Below are positions 11,697-20,899 of a DNA stretch of 64,000 nucleotides, in pieces. The notes below the pieces were generated by a model. The model ran no database searches, was not told the origin of the DNA, and saw only the letters and a list, made by a program, of their open reading frames with translations. Both the position numbers and the translations under genes were made by a program. Every line of letters begins with the position of its first letter. Position 1 is the first letter of the stretch. Origin of the DNA: Ichthyophis bannanicus (taxonomy: Eukaryota > Chordata > Amphibia > Gymnophiona > Ichthyophiidae); contig CM066035.1 of the NCBI GenBank assembly GCA_033557465.1, positions 921,778,522 to 921,842,521 of the forward strand, given 5' to 3'.

Positions 11697-11806
11697 TCAA
11701 CTCCTACCCCCCATCCCTGCTTGGATGCCCGAGATCCATGGGGCAGGTGGAGCCCTTCTCGGGGACTCGCAACCTTGGAGATCTCCCTGGCATCTCTAGC
11801 TCGGGA

Positions 11807-11908
11807 GTCCCCATATGTGAAGACTCATTCCTGCTTGTTCCTGGAGATAGCACAGTTACTTACCTGTAACAGGTGATCTCTGGGAACAGCAGGAATAAGT
11901 CTTCACAA
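11807..11908 (+). repeat. DIRS-B internal complementary region
   Basis: 'gtccccatatgtgaagactcattcctgcttgttcctggaga' (complement of the left end) is joined through 'ta' to 'gcacagttacttacctgtaacaggtgatctctgggaacagcagg' (complement of the right end). Diagnostic for DIRS-type circular replication. Confidence 0.9.
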
Positions 11909-11990
11909 CCCACCCACCTCCCCTAGGAGTTGTATCTCTCTATTTATCTTTCCTTTCCTCTCTCTCTCTGTTTGTCTCAGCTAAAAACTC

Positions 11991-12182
11991 GAACTGGAGA
12001 GAGGCGGTTGGGAAAGGTGGGAAAGCAGTGTGCAGGCGCTGTGGGATGCTCCCAAAAGCTTTCTTTCTGGATGCTGGGGAGCGTTCCCACGCAGGCTCTG
12101 TCGGTACCGATGATACCCATATGTTAAGACTTATTCCTGCTGTTCCCAGAGATCACCTGTTACAGGTAAGTAACTGTGCTTT
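11991..12182 (+). repeat. DIRS-B right inverted terminal repeat
   Basis: Inverted copy of 6488-6650, with about 30 extra terminal bases ('gttacaggtaagtaactgtgcttt') that have no partner in the left repeat but are complementary to the right half of the internal complementary region. Confidence 0.9.
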
Positions 12183-12420
12183 ATCCCCACAGACACAATC
12201 CCCCGAATCATATCTAAATGCCAGGCAGAGAAGCTACCCTCCCTGGGAAAAGGATTTGAGCTTTGTAAACTTTCTGTCCACCCCACCATATTATCCTCCC
12301 AGGGATTAGTATAATAACCCTCTGCCATTCTGTCTACGCATTCCTTCGACATCTCCCCATCTGCCGGGGGTCCGCCGGGAGGGACCGGGGTACGGCGAGA
12401 ATAGGATGCCTTCTTAGCTG
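12183..12420 (-). pseudogene. gag: ERV gag 5' end (matrix)
   Basis: The minus-strand frame 12183-12352 continues the matrix sequence interrupted at 6487 ('NPWEDNMVGW', 'SFSAWHLDMI'). The exact start codon is unclear: the first ATG in frame is at 12352, but the frame is open further upstream and a myristoylation-type MG start is not evident. Confidence 0.7.
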
Positions 12421-12768
12421 CAGTTTTAAATCATATCACAACATTTGGCTGCGCACACACTCCCGCGGATTCTGGAGTGGTTCCCTTACCTTGCGGGCCT
12501 CCCCATCCTCTAATTAATATCCAACAATTGCACGCTTGGCCATTTGCTTTCTGCGAACAACTCTCACTAGCGCTATCGCTTCAGGCTGAGGCAGGGGCAT
12601 CTTGCCAAGCTCACACAATCACACAAGCCACAGAGAAGGAAAAGGATATTACCACGTACCCAGCAGGACGTCCCCGTTATGTATAGCGCTACCAAAGCGC
12701 ATTCCCGAGATGAGCTACCAAAACTACGTCAATTTAGGAAGTCTGGAAATCCCAGTGCAACGGGGAAA
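12421..12768 (-). other. ERV 5' leader
   Basis: Untranslated region between primer binding site and gag on the minus strand, with no conserved ORF. A packaging signal and splice donor would be expected here but I cannot pinpoint them. Confidence 0.5.
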
Positions 12769-12786
12769 GTCCCACTTCTGACGCCA
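12769..12786 (-). promoter_or_regulatory. ERV primer binding site (tRNA-Leu-like)
   Basis: Minus strand 'tggcgtcagaagtgggac' starts 3 bases after the LTR end. It matches the 3' end of vertebrate tRNA-Leu (complement of ...TCCCACTTCTGACACCA) with about one or two mismatches. Confidence 0.7.
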
Positions 12787-12789
12787 AAT

Positions 12790-13205
12790 TGTTAGTGTGG
12801 GTTATTCCTTTCCCAGCACTATATACCATTTACCCTTGGGACATCCGTTAATCCCCTGGGCCGAGGATTCACATTACCTTCTCTGTCTGGAATTCCAGGG
12901 GAACAAACACACACACTCGCATATAAGTAGTATGTAAGTTTATTCCACAGGTTAGAGGGGCTTTCTGTCTTTTATACATTAACAGAAACATATACATACG
13001 TCGTCATCTCATCCCCTGAGTCCCACCACAGCTTATCAGTAACTTCACAGATGTTAGTTGTTTCCGTGTAGAACAATCAATTTGTCTTAGCACAGCACAT
13101 TCCTTTCCATATATAGATATGTACAGGATTCCCATTCTCCCCTGCGGGCCTCCTAGTACTCCTGTATACACACACTTTAAGCCTTATTTTCCCCTATCAA
13201 TCACA
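12790..13205 (-). repeat. ERV 5' LTR
   Basis: On the minus strand it begins 'tgtgattgatagggg' and ends 'ccacactaaca', giving TG...CA boundaries and about 416 bp, and is followed by the primer binding site. An AATAAA polyadenylation signal is present in 'ggaataaacttac' near 12940. The matching 3' LTR is outside the window, so insertion age cannot be estimated here. Confidence 0.8.
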
Positions 13206-15354
13206 ATGTCTACTGTGCTGGAAATGAAAGAAAAAAGAAATGGTGTTGCATTCTGTGATGAAATACAATGCAGTTGGTGAACGCTTAATTTCTTAGTCTA
13301 CGAGGAATGCCCATCAACACAACTATAATTCATGTATATGCCCCAACAACAGTTGCAGAAAGTGTTGAAGTTGATGAGTTCTGTCAATTTCAGCTTGTAC
13401 TTTTTCATAGAACATGCAAACCCGATATCTTGATACTCATGAATGACTGACTGACTGGAACACAAAGGTTGGTGGCAAAGTGGTTCGAAAATATGATCTT
13501 GGCAACAGAAATGAATCTGGAGAAAAAATGATAGTTGGTCTTGTGGAATTCTATCTATTCATCTCAAACATCTTCTTCCAGCAGCACAAGGGACGACTGT
13601 ACATATGGACTTCAACCAATGAATTGTACCAAAATTGAATTGACTACATCTGTGGAAGTCAACGTTGGAAAAGCTCTATACCAACAACGACAAAACCTGG
13701 AACTGACTATGGTAGATATCACAAACTACTAGTTTGCAAACTCAAGCTAAAATTGAAAAAGAGCAAGTTTCTTATGCATGTAGCAAAATATGACCTCCAG
13801 AACATACTATCAAAATTTAAAGACTAATTGAAAAATTGATTTTCTGCTTTAGATACAAATGACAGAGCTCCAGAAGAGTTATGGGATGACATCAAGAAGA
13901 CTGTATTGGAAGAAAGTGAGAAGTCTCTACAAAAGATTAAAAAGCAAAAATGGCCAAAATGGATGACTGAAGAAACTCTGAAAATTGCCCAACAACGCAG
14001 AGAGGTTTAAGCCAGAGGAGAAACAGAGACCATCGCAGTACTCTAACAGAGATTTCCAACATGCATCAAGACGAGACGTACTACCATGATGCATGCAAGG
14101 AAATAGAATCAGAAATTATTAGGGGAAGAAAAAGATTGGCTTTCCTAAAGGTATATGAGTTAAAAAAAAAAAAAAAAAATTCCAGCCTCAAATTGAAATA
14201 CTACAAGATGCTCAAGGATCCATGTTGAAGGATGCTGAGAAGACCATAAAGGTCAAGTGGACCAACAGCTGTATCAACCTGTACCTTATGATCAGGAACC
14301 ACTGGTGATATAAGAAATCAAAGCAGCATTGAAAGCCTTATCAAAGAACAAAGCACCTGGGCATTGATGACATTCCTTTTAAAATATTATAGCAATCGGA
14401 CGCATCTGTTACCATACTTAAAAGGATCTGCCAGGAAATCTGTAAGACAACATCATGAATAACTGACTGGAAAAGATCTGTGTTTATATCAATACTAAAG
14501 AGAGGTGATCCAACTGACTGGAAATTTATCGCATAATCGCTCTGATCCCACGTGCCAGCAAGATTCTACTCAAAATTATTTAGCAGTGACTACAACATCT
14601 GGAATGAGAACTGCCTGGAGTGCAAGCAGGGTTCAGGGTAGGTCAAGGAACGAGAGGTATCATTGCAGATGTGAGATGGATCCTTTAAAAGACAAAAAGA
14701 ATACCAAAAGGATATATATGTGTGTTATCAAATACAGCAAGGCTTTTGATTGTGTAAACTATGAGAAACTCTGGGCCACATTAAGAAACATGAGTATACC
14801 AGAACATCTGATAGTTCTCTTGCACAGCCTTTACATTGATCAAGAAGTAACGGTTTGAACGGAACAAGGAGGAACAGAAGTGTTTAAAATCAACAAAGGT
14901 ATATGACAAGGCTGCCTACTTTCCCCCTACCTGTTTAATTTATATGCAGAACAAATCATCCAGAGAAGCAGGACATTATGAAGACAACTGAGATGTGAAG
15001 CTTGGTGGAATACTCAACAACCTTCGCTAAGCTGGTGATACCACAATGCTGGCTGAAAGTGAAGACTATCTGAAACATTTGCTTCTCAAGTTCAAAGAAC
15101 ATAATCTTAAAATGGGCATGCTCCTTAATCTAAATACGACATTGATTTCGCCAGCTGTCAAGATCTTTAAGTTCATAGTTGATGGAGAAGAAATTGAAAT
15201 AGTTGACAACTTTAACCTACTTTGATCAACTATCAGTAAAGAAACAAGTAGTCAAGAAATCAGATGAGGCATTGCTCTTGGCTGAGTAGCTATGAAGGAC
15301 TTAGATAAGATTCTCAAGAGCAGAGATCTCTTCTAACATACAACAATTCAACTT
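13206..15354 (+). mobile_element. Decayed RTE-type LINE, plus strand
   Basis: Translated fragments show endonuclease ('TIIHVYAPTT' near 13325) and reverse transcriptase ('YSKAFDCVNYEKLWATLR' at 14728, 'LYIDQE', then 'QGCLLSPYLFNLYAEQIIQ' near 14910, 'DNFNLL' near 15205). The RT block matches the minus-strand RTE at 45451-46394/57730-58175 closely, so they are one family. Many stops and indels make it an old relic. An A18 run is present at 14162. The 3' end is lost at the CR1 junction (15355), and the 5' end abuts the retroviral LTR. Confidence 0.8.
14505..14858 (+). pseudogene. RTE reverse transcriptase fragment
   Basis: The longest open piece of the decayed RTE. Its C-terminal half holds RT motif A context ('IKYSKAFDCVNYEKLW') and 'PEHLIVLLHSLYIDQEVTV', nearly identical to the minus-strand copy at 57740-57900. 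The catalytic aspartate of motif A in 'FIDYSKAF' has become K ('VIKYSKAF'). Confidence 0.75.
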
Positions 15355-15518
15355 AAGAACATAAGATATGCCATACTGGGTCAGACCAAGGTCCATCAAG
15401 CCCAGTATTCTGTTTCCAACAGTGGCCAATCTAGTTCATAAGTACTTAGCAGTCTTCCCAAAAGACAGGTTCCTCAATGCTTGTATTGGGTCAAGCAGTG
15501 ATATCCTGGGTCCCTTTT
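15355..15518 (-). mobile_element. CR1 LINE 3' end (outermost host), left piece
   Basis: Reverse complement gives the family 3' end: '...gggcttgatggaccttggtctgacccagtatggcatatcttatgttctt'. This piece ends at 15518, where the L1-A target-site duplication (15499-15518) lies. The rest of the same CR1 resumes at 39345. Similar tails occur at 17337 and 30085 (minus) and at 43056 (plus). Confidence 0.8.
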
Positions 15519-15625
15519 TGTTTTCCCCCAGTCTTCCAATTTATTAAGGTCCTCTTGCAATTTTTCACAATCCTCTACTGTTTTAACAACTTTTAATCAT
15601 TTTGTCTCATCTACATATTTTTTTT
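15519..15625 (-). other. CR1-derived tail at the L1-A 3' end (transduction-like)
   Basis: Between the L1-A A-run (15619-15626 on the plus strand as T) and the target-site duplication lies about 95 bp of CR1 RT sequence in CR1 sense (plus text 'gtcttccaatttattaagg...ttttgtctcatctac'; compare 40089-40180). It ends in an A-rich 'aaaacaaaaa' next to the duplication. It therefore moved with L1-A or was joined during insertion. Confidence 0.55.
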
Positions 15626-15769
15626 AAAATTTAAATTTTATAAACCAAGCATTACATTAATAATCTTTAACCATTCTCCATAACAGCATTCGGTCGCAGC
15701 AGAGTTTTTTTTTTAACCCACATTTCGTATCCACATCTAACATATGGTACATTTTTATTCACCTTATGC

Positions 15770-15950
15770 ATTATTTCCCCCCCTCCCCCCCCCAATTCCT
15801 GCCATATTTCCCCCCTCCCCCCCCCAATTTTTCCCCCCTCCCCCCACAATTTTCCCCCCCTCCCCCCCAATTCCCCCCCCCAATTTTCCCCCTCCCCCCC
15901 CAATTCTTTCCCCTCCCCCCCCCAATTCCTGCCATAATCTCTAATACCCT
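15770..15950 (-). repeat. L1-A 3' UTR G-rich tract (C-rich on +)
   Basis: About nine iterations of a 'cccccctcccccccccaatt'-like unit. On the L1 sense strand these are G6-9 runs capable of G-quadruplex formation. Guanine-rich polypurine tracts are a known feature of L1 3' UTRs. The predicted polyproline/glycine ORFs here are not genes. Confidence 0.8.
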
Positions 15951-15954
15951 TATT

Positions 15955-17336
15955 TCAGCTCATAGCTTCCCACTGAACATAATTCCCCCAAACTTTGAGA
16001 AACTTTTGTGGTCTATGATTTTTTAAAGCTGTTAACTTACACAGAAGGTAGACATTACCCAATGAGGCTAGATACTCCTCCATCGTTGGCACTGATTTTT
16101 GCTTCCATCTTCTTGCGATTAATAACCTAAAAGCTGCACATCCTAGATTAAGGAATGTATTTTCTGAGTTATTTATATTCCCCGGCTTTAGCCCCAACAT
16201 TGCAACCCCCAGGTGTGGAGTGATGTCTTTCTCCATGATTGCACTTAATAGACTAAAGACCCCTACCCACATCTTATATATAGTCTCACATTGCCACCAG
16301 ATATGGAGATAACTCCCCCTCTTGCCACATTCTCTCCAGCACATATCCTCCATACCCTTGTACATATGACACATTTTCTCAGGTGTTAAATGCCACCTAT
16401 ACATTACTTTATAGTTATTTTCGATCAGATTAGCAGCTAGAGGCCCCTTATATCTGGTATGCAAGATACGGCTCCATTGGGCCTCATCCCAACATTCCCC
16501 CACCTCTTGTTCCCACTGTTTCTGGAACTCCTTTTTGGAGCCTTCCTCCATCATATTATAGAATTTAGTCAAAATGTTTTTCTTCTGTCCCATCAAAATT
16601 ACTTTTTCGATTTCCGTCGGGTCACCCTTAAGTTCAGGTAATATTTTGTGTCGAATATAATGACACATCTGATATTGATAGGAATCTATTGCTTCTAATT
16701 CATACTGCTTCATCAGTACTGGGAATTCCTTAATCTGCTTACCTTCTAAGAGCTGTCCTATATGGGTCAGTCCCTTCTTTACCCATTTATCAAATGGACG
16801 TTTCCCCACCGACGGAGGTAGGTCGAAATTCCCTGTAATAGGAATCAGTCGGAATACCCCCCTCTCTCCCAGCCAGTTACGTTTCCACTTTCTCCACAGC
16901 CACAGGGTCCGTTGCACAAATGGATTTTTAAAACGCTCTAACCCCTTCCTCTCTTGGGAAATCCACTACCAATCCCCCAGCTTCCCTTCTGGTAACTCAC
17001 CGTTCTCCATTTGAACCCACTCCTTCCCCACTTCTGCACCCCAATCCACAATGGCACTGAGGTGTGCCGCTTCCACATATCATTGCATATCGGGTATGGC
17101 CATCCCCCCCCCCCCCTCCTTCCTCCTTTTAGTAAGAACCTTCCAGGCCACTTTATTTCTCTTCTCCCCTCTATAAATTTCATAATACGCCTCTGAATTT
17201 TCATTAAGAACTTCCTAGACACCCCCACAGGTAGGGCCCTAAAGAGATAGATCCATTGGGGTAGGATCATCATTTTAATAGCCGAGATCCGTACCAGCCA
17301 AGACAACCTCTTACTCTCCCACATCTCCAAGTCCTT
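15955..17336 (-). pseudogene. L1-A ORF2 C-terminal region
   Basis: Frames 16938-17330 ('RLSWLVRISAIKMMILPQWIYLFRALP', the typical post-RT thumb sequence of L1) and 15955-16917 (320 residues, ending 'QWEAMS') form the C-terminal part of ORF2. The cysteine-rich motif 'CHMYKGMEDMCWRECGKRGSYLHIWWQC' matches the L1 CCHC-like C-terminal segment. A frame break lies at about 16925 and a C14 run at 17105 sits inside the coding region. Confidence 0.8.
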
Positions 17337-17595
17337 AAGAACATAAGAACATAAGATATGCCATACTGGGTCAGACCAAGGTCCATCAAGCCCAGTATTC
17401 TGTTTCCAACAGTGGCCAATCTAGGTCATATGTACCTAGCAGTTTCCCCAAGGGACACAGGTTCCACAATGCTTGTATTGGTTCAAGCATTGATATCCTG
17501 GGTCCCTTCTTAGTAATGGCTTATGGACCTTTCCTCCAGGAACTTGTCCAAACCTTTTTTAAACCCAGCTACACTAACAGCCTTCCTCATCTTCT
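17337..17595 (-). mobile_element. CR1 3'-end fragment inserted in L1-A ORF2
   Basis: Contains the complete CR1 tail starting with two 'agaacata' units and the block 'tccaggaacttgtccaaacc', interrupting the RT C-terminal region of L1-A. It is 5'-truncated as usual for CR1. The right boundary (about 17595) is approximate. Confidence 0.75.
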
Positions 17596-18794
17596 TTTCC
17601 ATACTACCAATATTAGCCTGAAACAACTCTGCCTCATTGGATGTTAAGTTAATTCCCAAGTATTTCACGCTATTCTGGGCCCATTTAAAAGGGAATTTCC
17701 CCTGAATTTGCTGTTGCGTCTGCTTTGTTGCTGAGATTTAATATCTCAGATTTTGCCGCATTTATCTTAAATCCCGAGTATTCCCCAAACTCCTTCAACA
17801 TATCATAGACTGCCAACACCGAGTCCTCTGGTTGTGTCAACATGAATAATATATCGTTCACAAAGAGTAACACCTTACTGTCAAGTGCCCCCACCCTTAC
17901 TCCACTTATATTAGGACACTCCCAGACCCGCTGCGCTAAGGGTTCCATTGAGAGCACAAACAAGGGCGAAAGAGGACACCTTTGCCTAGTCCTTCTGTGT
18001 AATTTAAAGGCTCTAGTATACTCTCCATGGATAGAAATTTTTACCATTGGCTGCATATAGATTGCTTCAATCCATTTCAAATATTCCCCCCATCCCCATA
18101 CGCTCCAAAACTCTTAACAAATAGGGCCAGGATACTCGATCAAACACTTTTTCAGTGTCTATGGTCAGTAAGATCATTTGCTCCTCTCCCCCTCTCCCCT
18201 TCCATATGGTATTCAATACCCTCCTAATATTATCGTCTGTTTGCCTACCAGGCACAAAGCCCCCTTGATTCTCATGAACCAAGCGCGGCATAAATGCTAA
18301 TATTCTATTAGCTAGAATCTTGCTAAAAATGTTAAAATCTGTCACCAGTAGCGAGATGAGTCTGTAGGACCCACACACACTGGGCTCTTTTCCCTCTTTT
18401 GGCAACACCGTAATACCAGCTGTTTGCATAGTCTCTGGAATTTGCCCACCTTCTTTAAAGTAGTTGTACAGTCTAGTCAGAGGTTTACACAATACATCTT
18501 GAAATACTTTATAAAATTTATTAGTGAAGCCATCTAACCCAGGCATCTTATTTGGAGGTAGGGCCTTAATCGCTGCACATACTTGCTTCTCTCGTATGGG
18601 CTCCGAGATCTGAGCAGATTCCTCCCCCGTGAGTTTAGGTACTGTGCTTTGCAGGTATTCGTATGTCTCCTCCCCCGTTTTCAGAGTTTCTGCCATATAT
18701 AACTGTTTATAGAACTGCACAAAGCGCTCTTGGATTTGTGTTCTCGATCTTACTTCCAGCCCTCCTGCATCCCGAATTTTAGTTATAAAGTTTA
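17596..18794 (-). pseudogene. L1-A ORF2 reverse transcriptase
   Basis: Minus-strand frames 18067-18720 and 17685-18080 give RT motifs in order: 'LPPNKMPGLDGFTNKFYK', 'GSYRLISLL', 'LTIDTEKVFDRV' (motif A; usually D-x-EKAFD), 'RTRQRCPLSPLFVLSMEPLA' (usually RQGCPLSP) and 'LFVNDILF', where the catalytic ADD is changed to VND. A frame change lies near 18075. The N-terminal side is cut by DIRS-C at 18794. The altered active site and frame break show it is inactive. Confidence 0.9.
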
Positions 18795-18956
18795 TCTCCA
18801 GGAACCAGCAGGAATGTAGTCTTCACATATGGGTATCGTCGGTACCGACGGAGCCTGGGCGGGAACGCTCCCCAGCGTCCAATAGGAACGCTTTTGGGAT
18901 CATCCCTCAGCACATGCACGCTGTCTTCCCGCCTTTCCAACTGTCCCTCTTCAGTT
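18795..18956 (+). repeat. DIRS-C left inverted terminal repeat
   Basis: Pairs with 30994-31185. Shared blocks are 'tcggtaccgacggagcctg' and 'gctgtcttcccgcctttcc'. Confidence 0.85.
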
Positions 18957-19188
18957 CTTTGTTTTCCGCGGAGCCGACAGGATCTATTCCCTGTCACCGC
19001 AAAAATTTCCATCTTTAAATTTCTTTTCTTGTGCTCGCGTTTGCCTACCGCACGACGCCTACCGATACTGCCGGTTCTTTTTTTAAAAAAAAAAACACCT
19101 TAGGCTTTAGACTGTTTGTTTCTTTTCAGAAACTTTTCTCTTTGGTGCTGGGCGCCATTTTGGGCACTAGGCCCCATATTCCTAAATC

Positions 19189-20773
19189 ATGGAAAAACAA
19201 ACTAGTGGTTTTAAAAAAATGTACTAAGTGTGGCGGTACCATTTCCGTCACTGACACCCATGACTGGTGTCTGAAATGTTTAGGACCTGAACATTCTCCA
19301 ACTGAATGTCTCTCCTGCATGGGGATGACTAAAAGAGGAAGACAGAACCGGGCTGCAAAGGAGGGGGGCATGCTATAGGAAGGGGTACCCTCTTTTCTTC
19401 AGATGCCAGATCCATTGCATCGACATCGTCAAGGGCCTTTTCTTCCTCCCATGGATCTAAGGTAACTAAACATAAAAGCCAGTCCTCAAAGGGTAGCTCT
19501 CCTGCTGAGCATCGAGAGGCCATTGGCATTGCCCTTGAGGGAACCACACCGGCAGAACAGCCCCGGCGGGAGGCTTCGGCTTCCAAAGCATCGATGGGGC
19601 TTCAGGATGTTCTCGAGGCCTCAACCTCGCAAGAACTACCTGTGCTATGTTCAGGGGTTCCGGCCGTCCTTACCAGTACCGACACCCAGGCATCGGCAGC
19701 GTCGATAGACCAGAGGTTCCTTGCTATCGAGCGCAGCATCTCAGCTCTTCTTTCAGCTGCGGTACCGACGGTAACTCTTCCCATGCCATCTCTGGCTGGA
19801 ATTGACAAAGCGGTACCGGGTCAGCTCTGTACCGGGATCGTGCTTTGCAAGAGCATCGGGGTCAGGAATACTTCGATTCCTCCGTTTCCAAAGACTCTGA
19901 TAATTCTGCTGGCACTAGAGGTTTTCTCCTAGAAGATCCCTCTTCTCCCCAACGCAGAATGTCACCTCCAGAGGACATGTCTTTACAGGATTTCATCCGT
20001 GATATGGCCAAAGGTCTTTAAATCACAGTAGCTCCTCAAGACGAACCCAGAGCAAAGGAATTGGAAATTCTCCAATATCCTAAGGCTCCTAAGGAAGCAG
20101 CCACTCTGCCTATCCAAGAAATTCTGCATAGCTTGATGCTCAGAATGTGGGAGACACTTCTGACTACTTCTCCTCACTCTAGGAGACTTGATACTATGTA
20201 TCGAGTTCCGCCATGTCCTGGATTTCAGAAAACTCAGCTGCCACACCATTCAATGGTAGTGGAATCAGCCACGCGTAGGATGAAAAGTGCAAAGAGGCAT
20301 GCATCCACTCCTCCAGGTCGTGAATGCAGGACTCTGAATGCTTTTGGACGCAGGACTTTTCAAGCTTCTATGCTTTCACCTAGGATCAGTTCATATATCC
20401 TGTATATGGGAATGTTCCTCAAGGAAGTCCCAGGAGACTTGGAACTTATGAGCCCATTTCTCCCAGATAAGAGACAAGATTTTCTTGCTCTAGTTAAGCA
20501 TTCTCAGGATGTCTCCAAGTTTGTCAATCGTGCATCAGCAGAACCTCTGCTATTGCCATTGGCGCACGACGGATTGCCTGGCTACAGGCATCAGACTTGG
20601 AGACTTGGGTACAGGACAAGTTAGGTAACATTCCTTGCACGGGGGAGAATCTCTTCGGCAAGAACTGGCAGGAAAAGGCTAACGAGTTAGATGCTGACAA
20701 TTCTACCTTAGATAGATTGTCAAAATTTACAGCCACTCCAGCCAAAAAGAAGCCTTATAAAAAACCCTCTTAG
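19189..20773 (+). pseudogene. DIRS-C gag-like ORF1
   Basis: ATG at 19189 (MEKQTSGFKKMYQV by frame; a one-base insertion after the A-run shifts into the finger frame CTKCGGTISVTDTHDWCLKCLGPEHSPTEC at 19206-19320). A stop occurs at 19376, and further shifts occur near 19600 and 20020. The conserved core ('ILQYPKAPKEAATLPIQEIL', 'MYRVPPCPGFQKTQLPHHSMVVESATRRMKS') is open from 20061 to 20624. About 14 codons around 'RASAEPLL' are altered relative to other copies. Dead copy of the structural/RNA-binding protein. Confidence 0.8.
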
Positions 20774-20899
20774 CAAAATGAGGAAGTTTTATCCTTCCTA
20801 TACCCAGCAGACTCAAACTCCAGGTCAGGTTGCCCAAAAGGGACAAACTAGACAGCAAAAGAAGCCAAAAGGCCTGAGAGCCCAACCAGCTCTCCAGGT

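Larger units (their letters stand above)
6488..12182 (+). mobile_element. DIRS-B: complete but decayed DIRS retrotransposon
   Basis: Begins with 'tctccaggaacacagcaggaatgag' and ends 'ggtaagtaactgtgcttt', with inverted terminal repeats, gag, RT/RNase H, tyrosine recombinase and internal complementary region in that order. It splits gag of the retrovirus: matrix codons lie on both sides (to 6487 and from 12183), which fixes the ends within a few bases. No target-site duplication is evident, as expected for tyrosine-recombinase integration. Several stops and frameshifts show it is older than DIRS-D and DIRS-E. Confidence 0.95.

Noticed and set aside
15744..16026. Proline-rich open frames over the C-rich tract
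   Set aside because: They exist in several frames only because of CCC repeats; the region is the 3' UTR of L1-A.
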